From positions 45,028 to 109,027 of the forward strand of contig JAZNGG010000024.1 in assembly GCA_045576355.1 (NCBI GenBank): a stretch of DNA of 64,000 bases, in the 5' to 3' direction. Positions 41,192 through 50,989 of the stretch are shown piece after piece (position 1 is the first letter of the stretch; every line of letters starts with the position of its first letter). The position numbers were made by a program, and so were the translations under genes. The notes beneath the pieces were generated by a model. The model had not been told where the DNA came from. It searched no databases and saw only the letters and a program-made list of their open reading frames with translations. Source of the stretch: Liminaster sp045576355. GTDB lineage: Bacteria > Bacteroidota > Bacteroidia > Bacteroidales > UBA3663.

Positions 41192-44100
41192 ATGAATATA
41201 GCTCGGTTTTTCATCCGTCGTCCGGTTTTCAGCATCGTGCTGAGCATTCTTGCGGTCATTGCAGGTCTTTTTGTTTTGAGAGACCTCCCCATTGCCCAAT
41301 ACCCGAACATCACCCCTCCCACCGTACAAGTCACTGCTTCCTATCCGGGTGCCGATCCGCAATTGATCGCTAACACTGTCGGAGCACCTATCGAAGAGGC
41401 TGTCAATGGTGTGGAAAACATGATTTATATGTCTTCCAGTTCTACTCAGGGTTCTTACTCGCTCACGATCACCTTCGAGGTCGGGACTGACATAGATATG
41501 GCTACAGTCCACGTACAAAACAAACTTAACACCGTCACCAGCACACTTCCAGAAAGTGTACAGCAACAAGGGGTCACCGTTGCAAAGTCTGCAACGAATA
41601 TGCTTGTCATATTTAGTTTGTTATCCGAGCAGGGGCAATATGATGACTTATTTCTCTCCAACTATGCAAGCCTCAACCTGCAAGATCCTTTGGCACGCGT
41701 TGAAGGGGTCGGAAATGTGATGCTTTTCGGGTCAAGCAAATATAGCATCCGTGTATGGATGGATCCTGAGATACTCCGGGTCAGAAGAGTTTCTGCCTCT
41801 GACATATACAATGCGATAGCAGCTCAAAATCTACAATCCACCTCCGGGTCTGTGGGACAAGCGCCCAATGATAAACCGGTGGCTTTCGAATACACACTCC
41901 TTTCTCCGGGTCAATTAGAATCTGTCAAAGAGTTTGAGGAAATCATCGTCCGTAGCACAGAGACCGGACAATATCTCCGATTAGGCGATGTGGCACGCAT
42001 CGAACTCGGCAGTCAAAGTTACACCACCACAAGCCATCTCAACGGAGTTCCTTGTGCCATGATTGCCATCAGTCAGACACCGGGTGCCAACGCTCTGGAT
42101 GTTGCCGATGGGGTGCTTAATGAGATGGAACAACTGGCAGAATATCTGCCCGAAGGAGTCTCTTATGAAGTTGCTCTCAACACGACACAATTTATTACTG
42201 ACTCCATCGAAGAAGTTATCATCACCTTTATCGAAACACTGCTCATCGTAGTGGCTGTCATCTTATTGTTTTTACAAAACTGGAGAGCAGTCATCATTCC
42301 AGCCATTGCAATTCCCGTCTCCCTTATTGCCACATTTGTAATCATGGGGATACTCGGTTTTTCACTCAATCTGCTGACACTTTTCAGTCTGGTACTGGCC
42401 ATTGCCATTGTAGTAGATGATGCAATCGTAGTAGTGGAAAATGCCGATCGTATCATGGAAGAAGATGCGCAGGCAGGCCGAAAAGTAAGCATCGAACGTG
42501 CTGTTGAGCAAGGTGTCGGCGAATTGATCTCCCCCATCATCTCCATAGATCTCTGCATGCTGGCTGTCTTTATCCCTTCCTCTTTCATCAGCGGCATCAC
42601 CGGACAACTCATAAGACAGTTTGCCTTAACAATTGCCGCATCAACCGTCATTTCCGGATTTGTTTCCATCACACTTACCCCTACTCTTTGTGCCATGTTA
42701 CTTAAACGAAGAGAAAAAGGGAAAAAGAATATCATTTACAGGGCTTTCGATGCCGGATATGCACAATTTGCAAAGATCTATGACAAGTGCATGTCCGCCT
42801 TATTGAAGCATCCCGTATGGACATTCATACTCTTCCTACTCCTCTCTGTCCCCTCTCTGCTATTTTATAAAAACTACCCCACCACTTTTCTTCCCTCTGA
42901 GGATCAAGGCTATTTTATGGTCATGGTACAACTCCCCGATGGTGCCACTTCCGAACGCACCCAAAAGGTAATGGATGAGGTATCAGAGCACATAGTAAAG
43001 ACGATGCCCGAGGTGGAAAATTATGTTGAAGTGTCCGGATATAGCATGATGGGAGGAGCCAGCAACAACAGTGGCATGATATGGGTCGTCCTGAAACCAT
43101 GGAGTGAGCGAAAAGAGAAGGGCATGAGTGCCGATGCTCTGGTAAGAAAAGTCAATGCTGATGCCTATTTGGGCATACCTGGGGCAACCGTATATGCGGT
43201 CAATCCTCCTCCGATCGAAGGATTAGGAGTCAGTGGAGGCTTGACTATACAACTTCAAGACATCAATAATCTGGGATCTCAATCGCTCTATGAGGCTTAT
43301 CTGACACTACTCGAAAATGCAGATCAAGCTCCGGACATAGCTCAAATGAATTCTTTTTATAGCCCTAACGTTCCACAATATAAACTTAACATAGACCGCT
43401 CTCGGTTACGTCTTTTAGGACTGACATATCAGGATGTGGCACACACTCTCTCCTATTATTTGGGCACAGCCTATGTCAATGACTATATCCAGTTCGGACG
43501 CACATGGCAAGTCATCGTAGGTGGAGAAACCTCCGCACGCGCAGATCTAGACGATATGTTGCAAATCAGCATCGTAAATAATCAAGGAGATCCCGTACCG
43601 CTCTCTTCGTTTGTTTCATTTGATTATAACACAGCTCCTGCCTCGCTGACACGATATAATATGTATGAAAGCGCTTCTATTGACCTTAGTTTGAAAGAAA
43701 AAGCAAGTTCCGGAGAGGCTATAAAAGAGACAGAATCATTGATTAAAAATCAATTAGGCACAAATTTCGGCTTTGAATGGACGGGGACAGCACTTCAGGA
43801 ATTAGAATCCGGCTCTTCCATTTTCATGATCTTTGCCCTGGCATTTGTACTTGTATATCTGGTATTGGCAGCGCAATATGAGTCTTGGACAGCTTCCATT
43901 TCCGTACTCATCAGTGTCCCACTTGCCGTGTTGGGAGTAGTTTTGGGCTGTTGGCTATTTGACCTCCCGATCAGTGTTTACACTCAAATTGGATTGATAC
44001 TCCTTATCGCTCTTTCTGCCAAAAATGCCATCCTTATCGTTGCCTTCGCTCGCGAAGCAAGACAAAAAGGAACCCCCATCAAGCAAGCGGCGCTTGACGG

Positions 44101-44392
44101 AGGTAACATAAGACTGAGGCCAATCATGATGACCTCTCTATCATTTGTTTTGGGAGTGATTCCGCTACTATTTGCCACCGGTGCCGGTGCAGCAAGCAGA
44201 ATCTCCTTGGGTGTAGCCGTCGTATTCGGAATGGCGGTCAATGCCCTATTGGGGACACTCTTTGTGCCAAACTTCTTCGAATGGATGCAACGGTTGGAAG
44301 AACGATTTAGAAAATCAGCATCCTCCAATCTTGTCAGCAGACTTTCCGCCAACGATCATCAAGAGGATACCTACAATGATCGCAACCAATGA
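41192..44392 (+). CDS. RND multidrug efflux pump, HAE-1 (AcrB) family
   Basis: Proton-driven inner-membrane pump that moves hydrophobic compounds across the envelope with its adaptor and channel. The 1066 residues have the RND order: TM1 (FSIVLSILAVIAGLFVL), a first periplasmic loop, then TM4 with VVDDAIVVVEN (Asp408 and Asp409 by count), and in the second half SAKNAILIVAFAREA with the relay Lys (about 943). The GYFMVMVQLPDGATSERTQ segment opens the second loop. No TetR-type regulator is adjacent. Its last 78 bases overlap a small gene on the opposite strand. Confidence 0.95.
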   Translation: MNIARFFIRRPVFSIVLSILAVIAGLFVLRDLPIAQYPNITPPTVQVTASYPGADPQLIANTVGAPIEEAVNGVENMIYMSSSSTQGSYSLTITFEVGTDIDMATVHVQNKLNTVTSTLPESVQQQGVTVAKSATNMLVIFSLLSEQGQYDDLFLSNYASLNLQDPLARVEGVGNVMLFGSSKYSIRVWMDPEILRVRRVSASDIYNAIAAQNLQSTSGSVGQAPNDKPVAFEYTLLSPGQLESVKEFEEIIVRSTETGQYLRLGDVARIELGSQSYTTTSHLNGVPCAMIAISQTPGANALDVADGVLNEMEQLAEYLPEGVSYEVALNTTQFITDSIEEVIITFIETLLIVVAVILLFLQNWRAVIIPAIAIPVSLIATFVIMGILGFSLNLLTLFSLVLAIAIVVDDAIVVVENADRIMEEDAQAGRKVSIERAVEQGVGELISPIISIDLCMLAVFIPSSFISGITGQLIRQFALTIAASTVISGFVSITLTPTLCAMLLKRREKGKKNIIYRAFDAGYAQFAKIYDKCMSALLKHPVWTFILFLLLSVPSLLFYKNYPTTFLPSEDQGYFMVMVQLPDGATSERTQKVMDEVSEHIVKTMPEVENYVEVSGYSMMGGASNNSGMIWVVLKPWSERKEKGMSADALVRKVNADAYLGIPGATVYAVNPPPIEGLGVSGGLTIQLQDINNLGSQSLYEAYLTLLENADQAPDIAQMNSFYSPNVPQYKLNIDRSRLRLLGLTYQDVAHTLSYYLGTAYVNDYIQFGRTWQVIVGGETSARADLDDMLQISIVNNQGDPVPLSSFVSFDYNTAPASLTRYNMYESASIDLSLKEKASSGEAIKETESLIKNQLGTNFGFEWTGTALQELESGSSIFMIFALAFVLVYLVLAAQYESWTASISVLISVPLAVLGVVLGCWLFDLPISVYTQIGLILLIALSAKNAILIVAFAREARQKGTPIKQAALDGGNIRLRPIMMTSLSFVLGVIPLLFATGAGAASRISLGVAVVFGMAVNALLGTLFVPNFFEWMQRLEERFRKSASSNLVSRLSANDHQEDTYNDRNQ

Positions 44393-44500
44393 TCCAATGA
44401 GAACCACATTAGACATCATTTCCATAAAAAAAGCTACTGCCAAAGCGGCTACTGCCAAAAGGATGAGCAACACGCCCCCATACTGTTTTAAAAATCTCAT
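44315..44500 (-). CDS. Small membrane protein, antisense to the 3' end of the RND gene
   Basis: A 61-residue protein with two predicted membrane segments (GGVLLILLAVAALAVAFFM and NVVLIGSLVAIIVGILLMIV), starting MRFLKQYGG, a pattern I have seen in small Bacteroidota membrane proteins. Its 3' end overlaps the RND pump gene by 78 bases tail to tail. A possible -7 box (TTTATTTG) lies on the minus strand at 44574-44581, with a small AACCCTA...TAGGG hairpin in the leader. Function unknown. Confidence 0.7.
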   Translation of the reverse strand: MRFLKQYGGVLLILLAVAALAVAFFMEMMSNVVLIGSLVAIIVGILLMIVGGKSADKIGGC

Positions 44501-44647
44501 AATTAGTTATAGTTTTAAGATTAAAATTACATATTTATGGCCCTAATTTTAGGGTTAGACACAAATTCCTTTGCAAATAAAGTGATTTTTTCGATAGGTT
44601 GCATCAAAAAACAACAAAAAAATACATTTTCCCATGATAAAATGCTT

Positions 44648-44655
44648 TATCTTTG
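44648..44655 (+). promoter_or_regulatory. Promoter -7 box for the acyltransferase gene
   Basis: TATCTTTG followed by CAGC matches the Bacteroidota -7 box, 41 bases before the start codon at 44696. Confidence 0.65.
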
Positions 44656-44695
44656 CAGCATAATAACATAAATATAGCAATTTTAACAGACTATT

Positions 44696-45487
44696 ATGAA
44701 AGTGATCTGCAGTATCCTCTACTTTGTCTATCAGTGGACAATTTTCATGCCGATATTTTTAATTCTAAGTATCCTCACTGCTCTCTCTACCTCTATTGGG
44801 TCCAGTTTGGGCAATGGGGATATTTGGGGGTATTATCCGGGACGTTATTGGTCCAAATTAGTTTGCTGGTTGGCATTATGTCCGGTAAAAGTTAAGGGTC
44901 GAGAAAACATTGATCCCAAAACATCCTATGTATTCGTTGCCAATCACCAAGGAGCGTTTGACATATTTTTGATATATGGCTTTCTCGGCCACAACTTCAA
45001 ATGGATGATGCGTAAGGGTATCAAAAAGATCCCTCTCATCGGCAAAGCTTGTGTCGATGGAGGGCATATCATAGTCGATGAGCAAGGGAGCAAAGGGATG
45101 ATGGCGACATTCCGTCAAGCCCTTAACACACTCAAAGGCGGAATGTCTCTGGTAGTTTTCCCCGAGGGGACACGAACAAAAGATGGACACCTCAATCGTT
45201 TCAAACGTGGAGCATTCCAATTGGCAGGCATGGTTAAACTTCCTGTAGTACCGGTTACCATCGAAGGTCCCTATCACGTCTTGCGCAAAGGCTCATTGAT
45301 GCTCCATCCTCATCGTCTGACTCTAACAATCCACAAGCCCCTTCCTGCTGTGACCAAACAAGAGGGAAATGATGCAGGCATCACCCGTCTTTTTGCCGAT
45401 AGTCAACGCATTATAGCCGAATCTTTAGGAGATCCCATACAGAAAATCGAAAGACCTTCTGAGACAAAATCTCCCAATAAGGACTAA
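44696..45487 (+). CDS. 1-acyl-sn-glycerol-3-phosphate acyltransferase (PlsC family)
   Basis: Adds the second fatty acid to lysophosphatidic acid to form phosphatidic acid at the inner membrane. The 263 residues have an N-terminal membrane segment (about 5-35), the catalytic NHQGAFDIFLIYG (NHxxxxD), the glycerolipid site VFPEGTRTKDG, and VKLPVVPVTIEGPYHVL. The length is typical. No partner gene is adjacent; the TonB receptor begins 75 bases later. Confidence 0.93.
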   Translation: MKVICSILYFVYQWTIFMPIFLILSILTALSTSIGSSLGNGDIWGYYPGRYWSKLVCWLALCPVKVKGRENIDPKTSYVFVANHQGAFDIFLIYGFLGHNFKWMMRKGIKKIPLIGKACVDGGHIIVDEQGSKGMMATFRQALNTLKGGMSLVVFPEGTRTKDGHLNRFKRGAFQLAGMVKLPVVPVTIEGPYHVLRKGSLMLHPHRLTLTIHKPLPAVTKQEGNDAGITRLFADSQRIIAESLGDPIQKIERPSETKSPNKD

Positions 45488-45561
45488 TTTTTATAAATAG
45501 TTTTTTCTGAGACGCCAATAACGGAGAAATAAAACGGCTTTTTTTCCGTTATAATGTTGTT

Positions 45562-48003
45562 ATGAAGATTTTTCAGCCATTTATAGATAAAATCATTGTT
45601 GGAATATTAGCCTTATTGTCCGTTGCCTTTGCTCAAGCGGCATGGGGGCAGAATGTACATCTCCATGGTCAAGTGACAGATGAGCACGGTGAACCCATGG
45701 AGATTGTTCATATCAGACTTTCACGAGGGAGCATTGGCACACTCACCAACTTTAAAGGAGAATACGATTTGAGAGTTCCGGATAGTGACACTCTCCGTGT
45801 GATTTTTACCTCTTTAGGCTACAAACGAGAGGAGCGTGTTATTAACACCCGGTCAGTCTCAATCAACGAATCCGGCCTCCGAAGACTTAAATTGGACATT
45901 TCCATGCGTCCTAACAGCGCTGTGATTAGCGATGTGGAAGTTACAGCCAACAGAGTCCGGCAAGGTACACTCGAAAGAATCGATGCCGAAAACATTAAAA
46001 ACGTCCCATCTGCATCGGGCAATGCCGTGGAAGATATGCTGGGTACGATGGCAGGGGTCACCATGAACAACGAGCTCTCCTCCCAGTATAATGTACGAGG
46101 TGGAAGCTTTGATGAGAACTTGGTGTATGTTAATGGCATTGAAGTTTATAGGCCCCAACTCATCAGTTCCGGGCAACAAGAAGGTCTGAGCTTTATCAAT
46201 CCCGACCTGGTAGCTGGGATTGACTTCTCAACCGGTGGCTTCGCCCCCGAATATGGCGACAAAATGTCCTCTGTCCTCGACATCTCCTATAAGAAGCCTG
46301 AGCATTTTGAGGCATCTGCATCCGCATCTTTTATGGGCGCATCCGCATCTTTAGGGCAGTCAATCAAAAAGTTTACTCAACTTCATGGTCTTCGTTACAA
46401 GCGCAACACATCCCTACTTTCCGGTCTCGACACTCAAGGTGAATATGATCCGCGCTTCTTTGACTACCAAACTTTACTCACTTTCTCACCATCCGAAAAG
46501 TGGCACTTTTCATTTCTCGGCAACATCGCACGCAACACTTATCGCTTCCGCCCCGAAACAAGAGAGACCTCATTCGGCACACTACAAGATGCCCATAAGT
46601 TTAAAGTCTATTTCGATGGACAGGAAAAAGATCACTTTGACACCTATTTCGGAGCATTGACTCTCTCATATAAAGGTCTTCGTCAGACAATCCTCGACCT
46701 GATGGTTTCCGCATTTATCACCGATGAAGAGGTAACTTACGACATCTCCGGCGAATATTGGCTTGATGAGGCAACCGAAGGAGGACAAAATTCGTTAGGA
46801 GTCGGAGCCTATCACGAGCATGCCCGCAACTATCTTAATGCATCTGTGACAGCAGTCTCTCTGAAAGGAAAGACTCAAGTCGGCAAGCATCGTGTGGGTT
46901 ATGGTGCCACGTTACAATACGAAAAGATTGACGACCGAATTGCCGAGTGGGAACGACGCGACTCCTCCGGATACACACTCCCTCACACGGGACATAGTGT
47001 CCAAATGATTTATAACCTACACTCTTTCTATCAAAAAAACACCACTCGACTATCCGCCTTTTTGCAGGACACTTATGGATGGGATGCCTGGGGCGGACGG
47101 ATGCGACTGATCGCCGGCATCAGATGGTCATATTGGAGTTTTAACCAAGAGTCTCTGTTCAGCCCACGAGCCTCGTTGAGTTTCACCCCCGAAAAGCATC
47201 CGGGACTCACGCTCCGACTTTCCGGAGGACTATACTATCAGGCTCCATTCTATAAAGAATACCGATTAAATTACATCGATGAAAACGGCAATACGATGGT
47301 GCACATGAACGAGGAGATCAAATCTCAACGCTCGACACAAATCATCTTAGGAGGAGACTATACTTTCAAAGCCTACGACAGGCCCTTCAAACTGACAGCG
47401 GAAGCATACTATAAGTACATTGATGACTACATACCTTATAAAGTGGATAATGTACAAATCCGCTATAATGGAGAGAATCAAGGGACAGCATACACCACTG
47501 GGATTGATTTTAAAATATTTGGAGAATTTGTGCCGGGCACAGACTCCTGGCTCTCCTTCTCTCTGATGAAAGCGCAAGAAACCTTTGACGGACTCACTAC
47601 ATCTCGTCCGACAGAGCAACGTTATAGTCTCGGTCTGTTTTTCAGTGACTTCTGGCCGGGTAATGATTGTTATCGTGTACACTTACGAGGTGTCTTCAAC
47701 GACGGTTTGCCATTTTACTCACCCCTCGGTGGGCGCAGTTCCGGCACGTTCCGAACACCGGCATATAGGCGTGTAGATCTTGGAGCTTCGCGTGTTTGGA
47801 ATGCAGACAATGCCCTGTTTATGAATCGACATGCCTGGCGACACATCAAAGAAATTTCTCTCGGAGCAGATATATTCAATCTGCTTGACATCAACAATAC
47901 AAATTCTTATTATTGGGTGACTGCTGTCGATAATATGCAATATGCAGTCCCAAACTATCTGACGGGGAGAATGCTCAACATCAGTTTAGGCATCAAGTTC
48001 TGA
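45562..48003 (+). CDS. TonB-dependent outer-membrane receptor
   Basis: An 813-residue outer-membrane receptor; substrate unknown. After the signal peptide (about 1-30) there is a carboxypeptidase-regulatory-like domain (VHLHGQVTDEHGEPME, about 32-110), then a plug with NAVEDMLGTMAGVTMNNELS and YNVRGGSFDENLVYVNGIEV (about 155-200), then a ~600-residue barrel ending in MLNISLGIKF. No SusD-like gene follows, so it is more like a stand-alone receptor than a polysaccharide-utilisation pair. The next gene is convergent 18 bases away. Confidence 0.92.
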   Translation: MKIFQPFIDKIIVGILALLSVAFAQAAWGQNVHLHGQVTDEHGEPMEIVHIRLSRGSIGTLTNFKGEYDLRVPDSDTLRVIFTSLGYKREERVINTRSVSINESGLRRLKLDISMRPNSAVISDVEVTANRVRQGTLERIDAENIKNVPSASGNAVEDMLGTMAGVTMNNELSSQYNVRGGSFDENLVYVNGIEVYRPQLISSGQQEGLSFINPDLVAGIDFSTGGFAPEYGDKMSSVLDISYKKPEHFEASASASFMGASASLGQSIKKFTQLHGLRYKRNTSLLSGLDTQGEYDPRFFDYQTLLTFSPSEKWHFSFLGNIARNTYRFRPETRETSFGTLQDAHKFKVYFDGQEKDHFDTYFGALTLSYKGLRQTILDLMVSAFITDEEVTYDISGEYWLDEATEGGQNSLGVGAYHEHARNYLNASVTAVSLKGKTQVGKHRVGYGATLQYEKIDDRIAEWERRDSSGYTLPHTGHSVQMIYNLHSFYQKNTTRLSAFLQDTYGWDAWGGRMRLIAGIRWSYWSFNQESLFSPRASLSFTPEKHPGLTLRLSGGLYYQAPFYKEYRLNYIDENGNTMVHMNEEIKSQRSTQIILGGDYTFKAYDRPFKLTAEAYYKYIDDYIPYKVDNVQIRYNGENQGTAYTTGIDFKIFGEFVPGTDSWLSFSLMKAQETFDGLTTSRPTEQRYSLGLFFSDFWPGNDCYRVHLRGVFNDGLPFYSPLGGRSSGTFRTPAYRRVDLGASRVWNADNALFMNRHAWRHIKEISLGADIFNLLDINNTNSYYWVTAVDNMQYAVPNYLTGRMLNISLGIKF

Positions 48004-48021
48004 CCTCCTGAGAGAGGGAGA

Positions 48022-49587
48022 TCATCGTACCATCCTAATCTTACCATTTTCGATATAGCATCCTCGTTTGGGGACTGCCGACAGAGATCGTCCCATCAAG
48101 TCATAAATACATTGTTTTTTACTGCAACCGGAGGGCTGATATTCCACAGCAGGAAGGCTATTGCCTGCCGACAACTCTCTTGCCAAAGTCCAAGCTACAG
48201 AAAAATCAGGGATTCCATAACCGATCAAACTATCCGGTGAAGCATACTGGGAAGCAGAGCGGCGGATAACATCTCGCAGTTCTGCTGCAGAAAGTTCCGG
48301 TACGGCACTCCATAGCGATGCTGCCATACCGCACATCAGCGGAGAGGCAAATGATGTTCCACCATTGGTCGTCGGATTTCCGGTTTGAGGATCAATCACA
48401 TAAGATTGTAATCCTCGACAGGAAACATCCGGTTTTACATAGGGAGTGAGGAAACCAACACTGGTGAAATAGGTCGGTCGCAAGTTGGGATCTGTAGCCC
48501 CCACAGTCAATACATCTTCCACATCGGCCGGAAAAAGCAACCGTCGCCATGGGTTATTACGCTCGTTACCGGCGGCATTACAAAGCAATATTCCTTTACT
48601 TACTGCCAATTCTGCCCCCCGTGAGATATGGATGGAAGACTTACAAAAATCATCGACAGCATGGTCATAAGAGGCATTGTCAAAACGATAATAACCCAAA
48701 GAACTATTCACCAGATCGACACCCAAACTATCAGCCAGTTCCAAGGCTGCCACCCATTGGTCTTCCTCAAATGGAGTCTCAGAGGCAGCCAACTCACTTC
48801 TGATAAGATAATACTCAGCCTCCGGAGCAGTCCCCCAAATGCCATAAGCCGAGTCACCAGCCATCACTGAGAGCACCTGTGCCCCATGGGTGTCTTCCTC
48901 AAAAAGGTTATCCGGATCTAAAGGGTAATATAGGTCTCGATAGCCTACAACCCGATCATAAAGCCACGCATAACGATTGATGTGGGCAAACCCTCCATCC
49001 ACCACCGCTATCAGCATTCCTTTACCCCGATAACCGGCCTCATGCAGCACTTGTCCGGAGAGCTCATAGAGAGGGGTAGAGTGTGAATCGATGGCTGCCA
49101 AAGCTCGTTGTTTCCCTATTGTGTCATAGGGAGATTGTATCTCTTCGGACGATGATGAGATCGACCACTTAGAGCACCGCCGTGCCGGGAGCAAACCTTT
49201 TTCGTCAGAGCTTACTTGCTCGACAGCCTTGACAAAGGGAAACGAATCCCAATACGTCTCCCCGACGGCAAGGCTATCCGGGCGCATCACCACCACCGTA
49301 TTGAGCCAATGCGATCTACTGCAAATCTGAAGCCCTGCAGCCTCCAAGGATGAGAGATAAGCCGGAGAGATAGCATAATCAGTGGAGTCCAATGCGATCC
49401 CTTGTCGGCTACGCCGTTGCAAGGCTCTTTCGCTCAAAGGGCGCACATCGCTTCCCGGCTTTCCATCCAGTGTCAACCGATAACGATAAGCAGCACGGAC
49501 TGACCCACCACACAGGCAGGTCAGTCCGATGACAAAAAACAAGAGCATCCCTTTACGAGACAACACAGACTTCTCTTTCCGATACAT
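48022..49587 (-). CDS. S8 (subtilisin-like) serine protease with T9SS-like C-terminus
   Basis: A 521-residue exported protease. After a signal segment (about 14-32) the catalytic triad is Asp197 (AVVDGGFAHI), His234 (EEDTHGAQVLSVMAG) and Ser412 (NGGTSFASPLMCG), with Asn341 (CNAAGNE) as the oxyanion residue. The Asp motif reads DGG where most subtilases have DSG or DTG. The last ~30 residues (CIYDLMGRSLSAV...GCYIENGKIRMVR) look like a type IX sorting domain. Similar proteases of Bacteroidota are secreted or surface-attached. ispF lies 2 bases upstream on the same strand. Confidence 0.9.
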   Translation of the reverse strand: MYRKEKSVLSRKGMLLFFVIGLTCLCGGSVRAAYRYRLTLDGKPGSDVRPLSERALQRRSRQGIALDSTDYAISPAYLSSLEAAGLQICSRSHWLNTVVVMRPDSLAVGETYWDSFPFVKAVEQVSSDEKGLLPARRCSKWSISSSSEEIQSPYDTIGKQRALAAIDSHSTPLYELSGQVLHEAGYRGKGMLIAVVDGGFAHINRYAWLYDRVVGYRDLYYPLDPDNLFEEDTHGAQVLSVMAGDSAYGIWGTAPEAEYYLIRSELAASETPFEEDQWVAALELADSLGVDLVNSSLGYYRFDNASYDHAVDDFCKSSIHISRGAELAVSKGILLCNAAGNERNNPWRRLLFPADVEDVLTVGATDPNLRPTYFTSVGFLTPYVKPDVSCRGLQSYVIDPQTGNPTTNGGTSFASPLMCGMAASLWSAVPELSAAELRDVIRRSASQYASPDSLIGYGIPDFSVAWTLARELSAGNSLPAVEYQPSGCSKKQCIYDLMGRSLSAVPKRGCYIENGKIRMVR

Positions 49588-49589
49588 AA

Positions 49590-50078
49590 CTATACAGAAC
49601 GTTTTTCGATCAATACAGTCGCATAGGCTGCCATGCCCTCCTGCCTGCCGGTAAAGCCCAGCTTCTCAGTAGTGGTAGCCTTGATGGAGATATCCTCCTC
49701 ATCGACCCCCATCACCTCTGCCAAAGTCTGTTTCATGGCTGGGATGTGCGGATTGAGTTTGGGGCGTTCTGCAGCGATCGTAATATCGGCATTGCCCAGT
49801 TCATAACCCTTTTCTCTAAGGAGAGTCATCGTTTTAGCCAATAAGATCTTACTATCTACCCCCTTGAGAGAGGCTTCTGTATCCGGAAAATGATAACCGA
49901 TGTCTCGCATATTGGCAGCGCCCAGCAAGGCATCACACAATGCGTGGATCAGGACATCGGCATCACTATGACCCAAAAGGCCCAGAGTGTGATCGATGCG
50001 AATGCCACCTAACCACAACTCCCGTCCCTCAACCAGTTTATGGACATCATAGCCAAACCCTACACGGATCTTACTCAT
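49590..50078 (-). CDS. ispF: 2-C-methyl-D-erythritol 2,4-cyclodiphosphate synthase IspF
   Basis: Makes the cyclic diphosphate intermediate of the non-mevalonate isoprenoid pathway. The 162 residues start RVGFGYDVHKLVEGRELWLG (Asp and His zinc ligands), followed by LGHSDADVLIHALCDALLGA and the C-terminal TTTEKLGFTGRQEGMAAYA segment. Length and order are standard. It ends 2 bases before the S8 protease gene, so the two are probably co-transcribed. Confidence 0.97.
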   Translation of the reverse strand: MSKIRVGFGYDVHKLVEGRELWLGGIRIDHTLGLLGHSDADVLIHALCDALLGAANMRDIGYHFPDTEASLKGVDSKILLAKTMTLLREKGYELGNADITIAAERPKLNPHIPAMKQTLAEVMGVDEEDISIKATTTEKLGFTGRQEGMAAYATVLIEKRSV

Positions 50079-50188
50079 AACTCTTTATTATTTTAGGTGA
50101 GTCCTATAAATACCCACAGATTATTAATGATGGTGAGTGGTTTTAGTTAAAAGCCATCTTCCGACAAAGCAGATTTTTGGCTCACACC

Positions 50189-50932
50189 TTAATCTAAGAC
50201 TTCGATAGTCATAGAGACATCTTCTTTCGGACGATCGCCCGGAGCAGTCTCCACCTGCTGTATGGCATCCACTACCTCCATACCCTCTTCGACCTCGCCG
50301 AAAACGGTATATTGGTTATCCAAAAACGGAGTACCACCCACAGTGGTGTAAGCCTCTTTCTGTTCTTGAGTCATTTTAGGAGCGCCCTGCATTTGAGCTA
50401 AGGCGTATGTCTCTTTCTGCAACTGCTCCTGGAGCGCCTGCAATCCTGCCTGATCTCTTTTCTTACGCAGGTCAAGGATCTGATCACGATTCTTGGCTAC
50501 AAGTCCGTTAAAGATGCTTTGCAACTGCTGCATCTCCATCTGTTTCTCCATTTGGGACAATTGACCCTCTTTATAGACCTGCCCTGTGACGATATAAAAC
50601 TGTGAGCCAGAAGAACGTTTCTCCGGGTTCATCTCATCTCCGGTGCGGGCTGCTGCCAATGCACCTTTCTTATGAAAGAGTTTAGGAAACACAAACTCAG
50701 CCTCGATGGTATAATCGGGTCCTCCCATTCCCAAAGACTTTCCTGCCGGAGCTCCCTTGCTGTCGGGATCTCCTCCCTGAATCATAAAGTCCTTGATCAC
50801 TCGATGGAAAAGTGTCCCGTCATAATATCCCTCGCGGACTAACTTCAAAAAATTATCACGATGCAAAGGGGTCTCGTCATAGAGACGAACCACCACATTG
50901 CCTTTGCTGGTTTTAATCAATACTCGACTCAT
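50189..50932 (-). CDS. Cyclophilin-type peptidyl-prolyl isomerase
   Basis: A 247-residue peptidyl-prolyl cis-trans isomerase. The cyclophilin core is split: residues 1-120 carry YYDGTLFHRVIKDFMIQGGD and SSGSQFYIVTG; a ~75-residue Gln/Lys-rich helical insertion follows (about 122-197, MEKQMEMQQLQSIFNGL...); then the core resumes with GTPFLDNQYTVFGEVEEGME. No signal peptide is visible, so cytosolic. The insertion is common in Bacteroidota cyclophilins. Confidence 0.93.
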   Translation of the reverse strand: MSRVLIKTSKGNVVVRLYDETPLHRDNFLKLVREGYYDGTLFHRVIKDFMIQGGDPDSKGAPAGKSLGMGGPDYTIEAEFVFPKLFHKKGALAAARTGDEMNPEKRSSGSQFYIVTGQVYKEGQLSQMEKQMEMQQLQSIFNGLVAKNRDQILDLRKKRDQAGLQALQEQLQKETYALAQMQGAPKMTQEQKEAYTTVGGTPFLDNQYTVFGEVEEGMEVVDAIQQVETAPGDRPKEDVSMTIEVLD

Positions 50933-50989
50933 AGATATATAATGTATTTTTAAATATTTAATTTAAGATCCGTTGTTATTATAGGGGAA

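Noticed and set aside
42163..42735. A 190-residue gene opposite the RND pump
   Set aside because: It is a low-complexity Met/Ser/Thr-rich shadow of membrane-segment codons.
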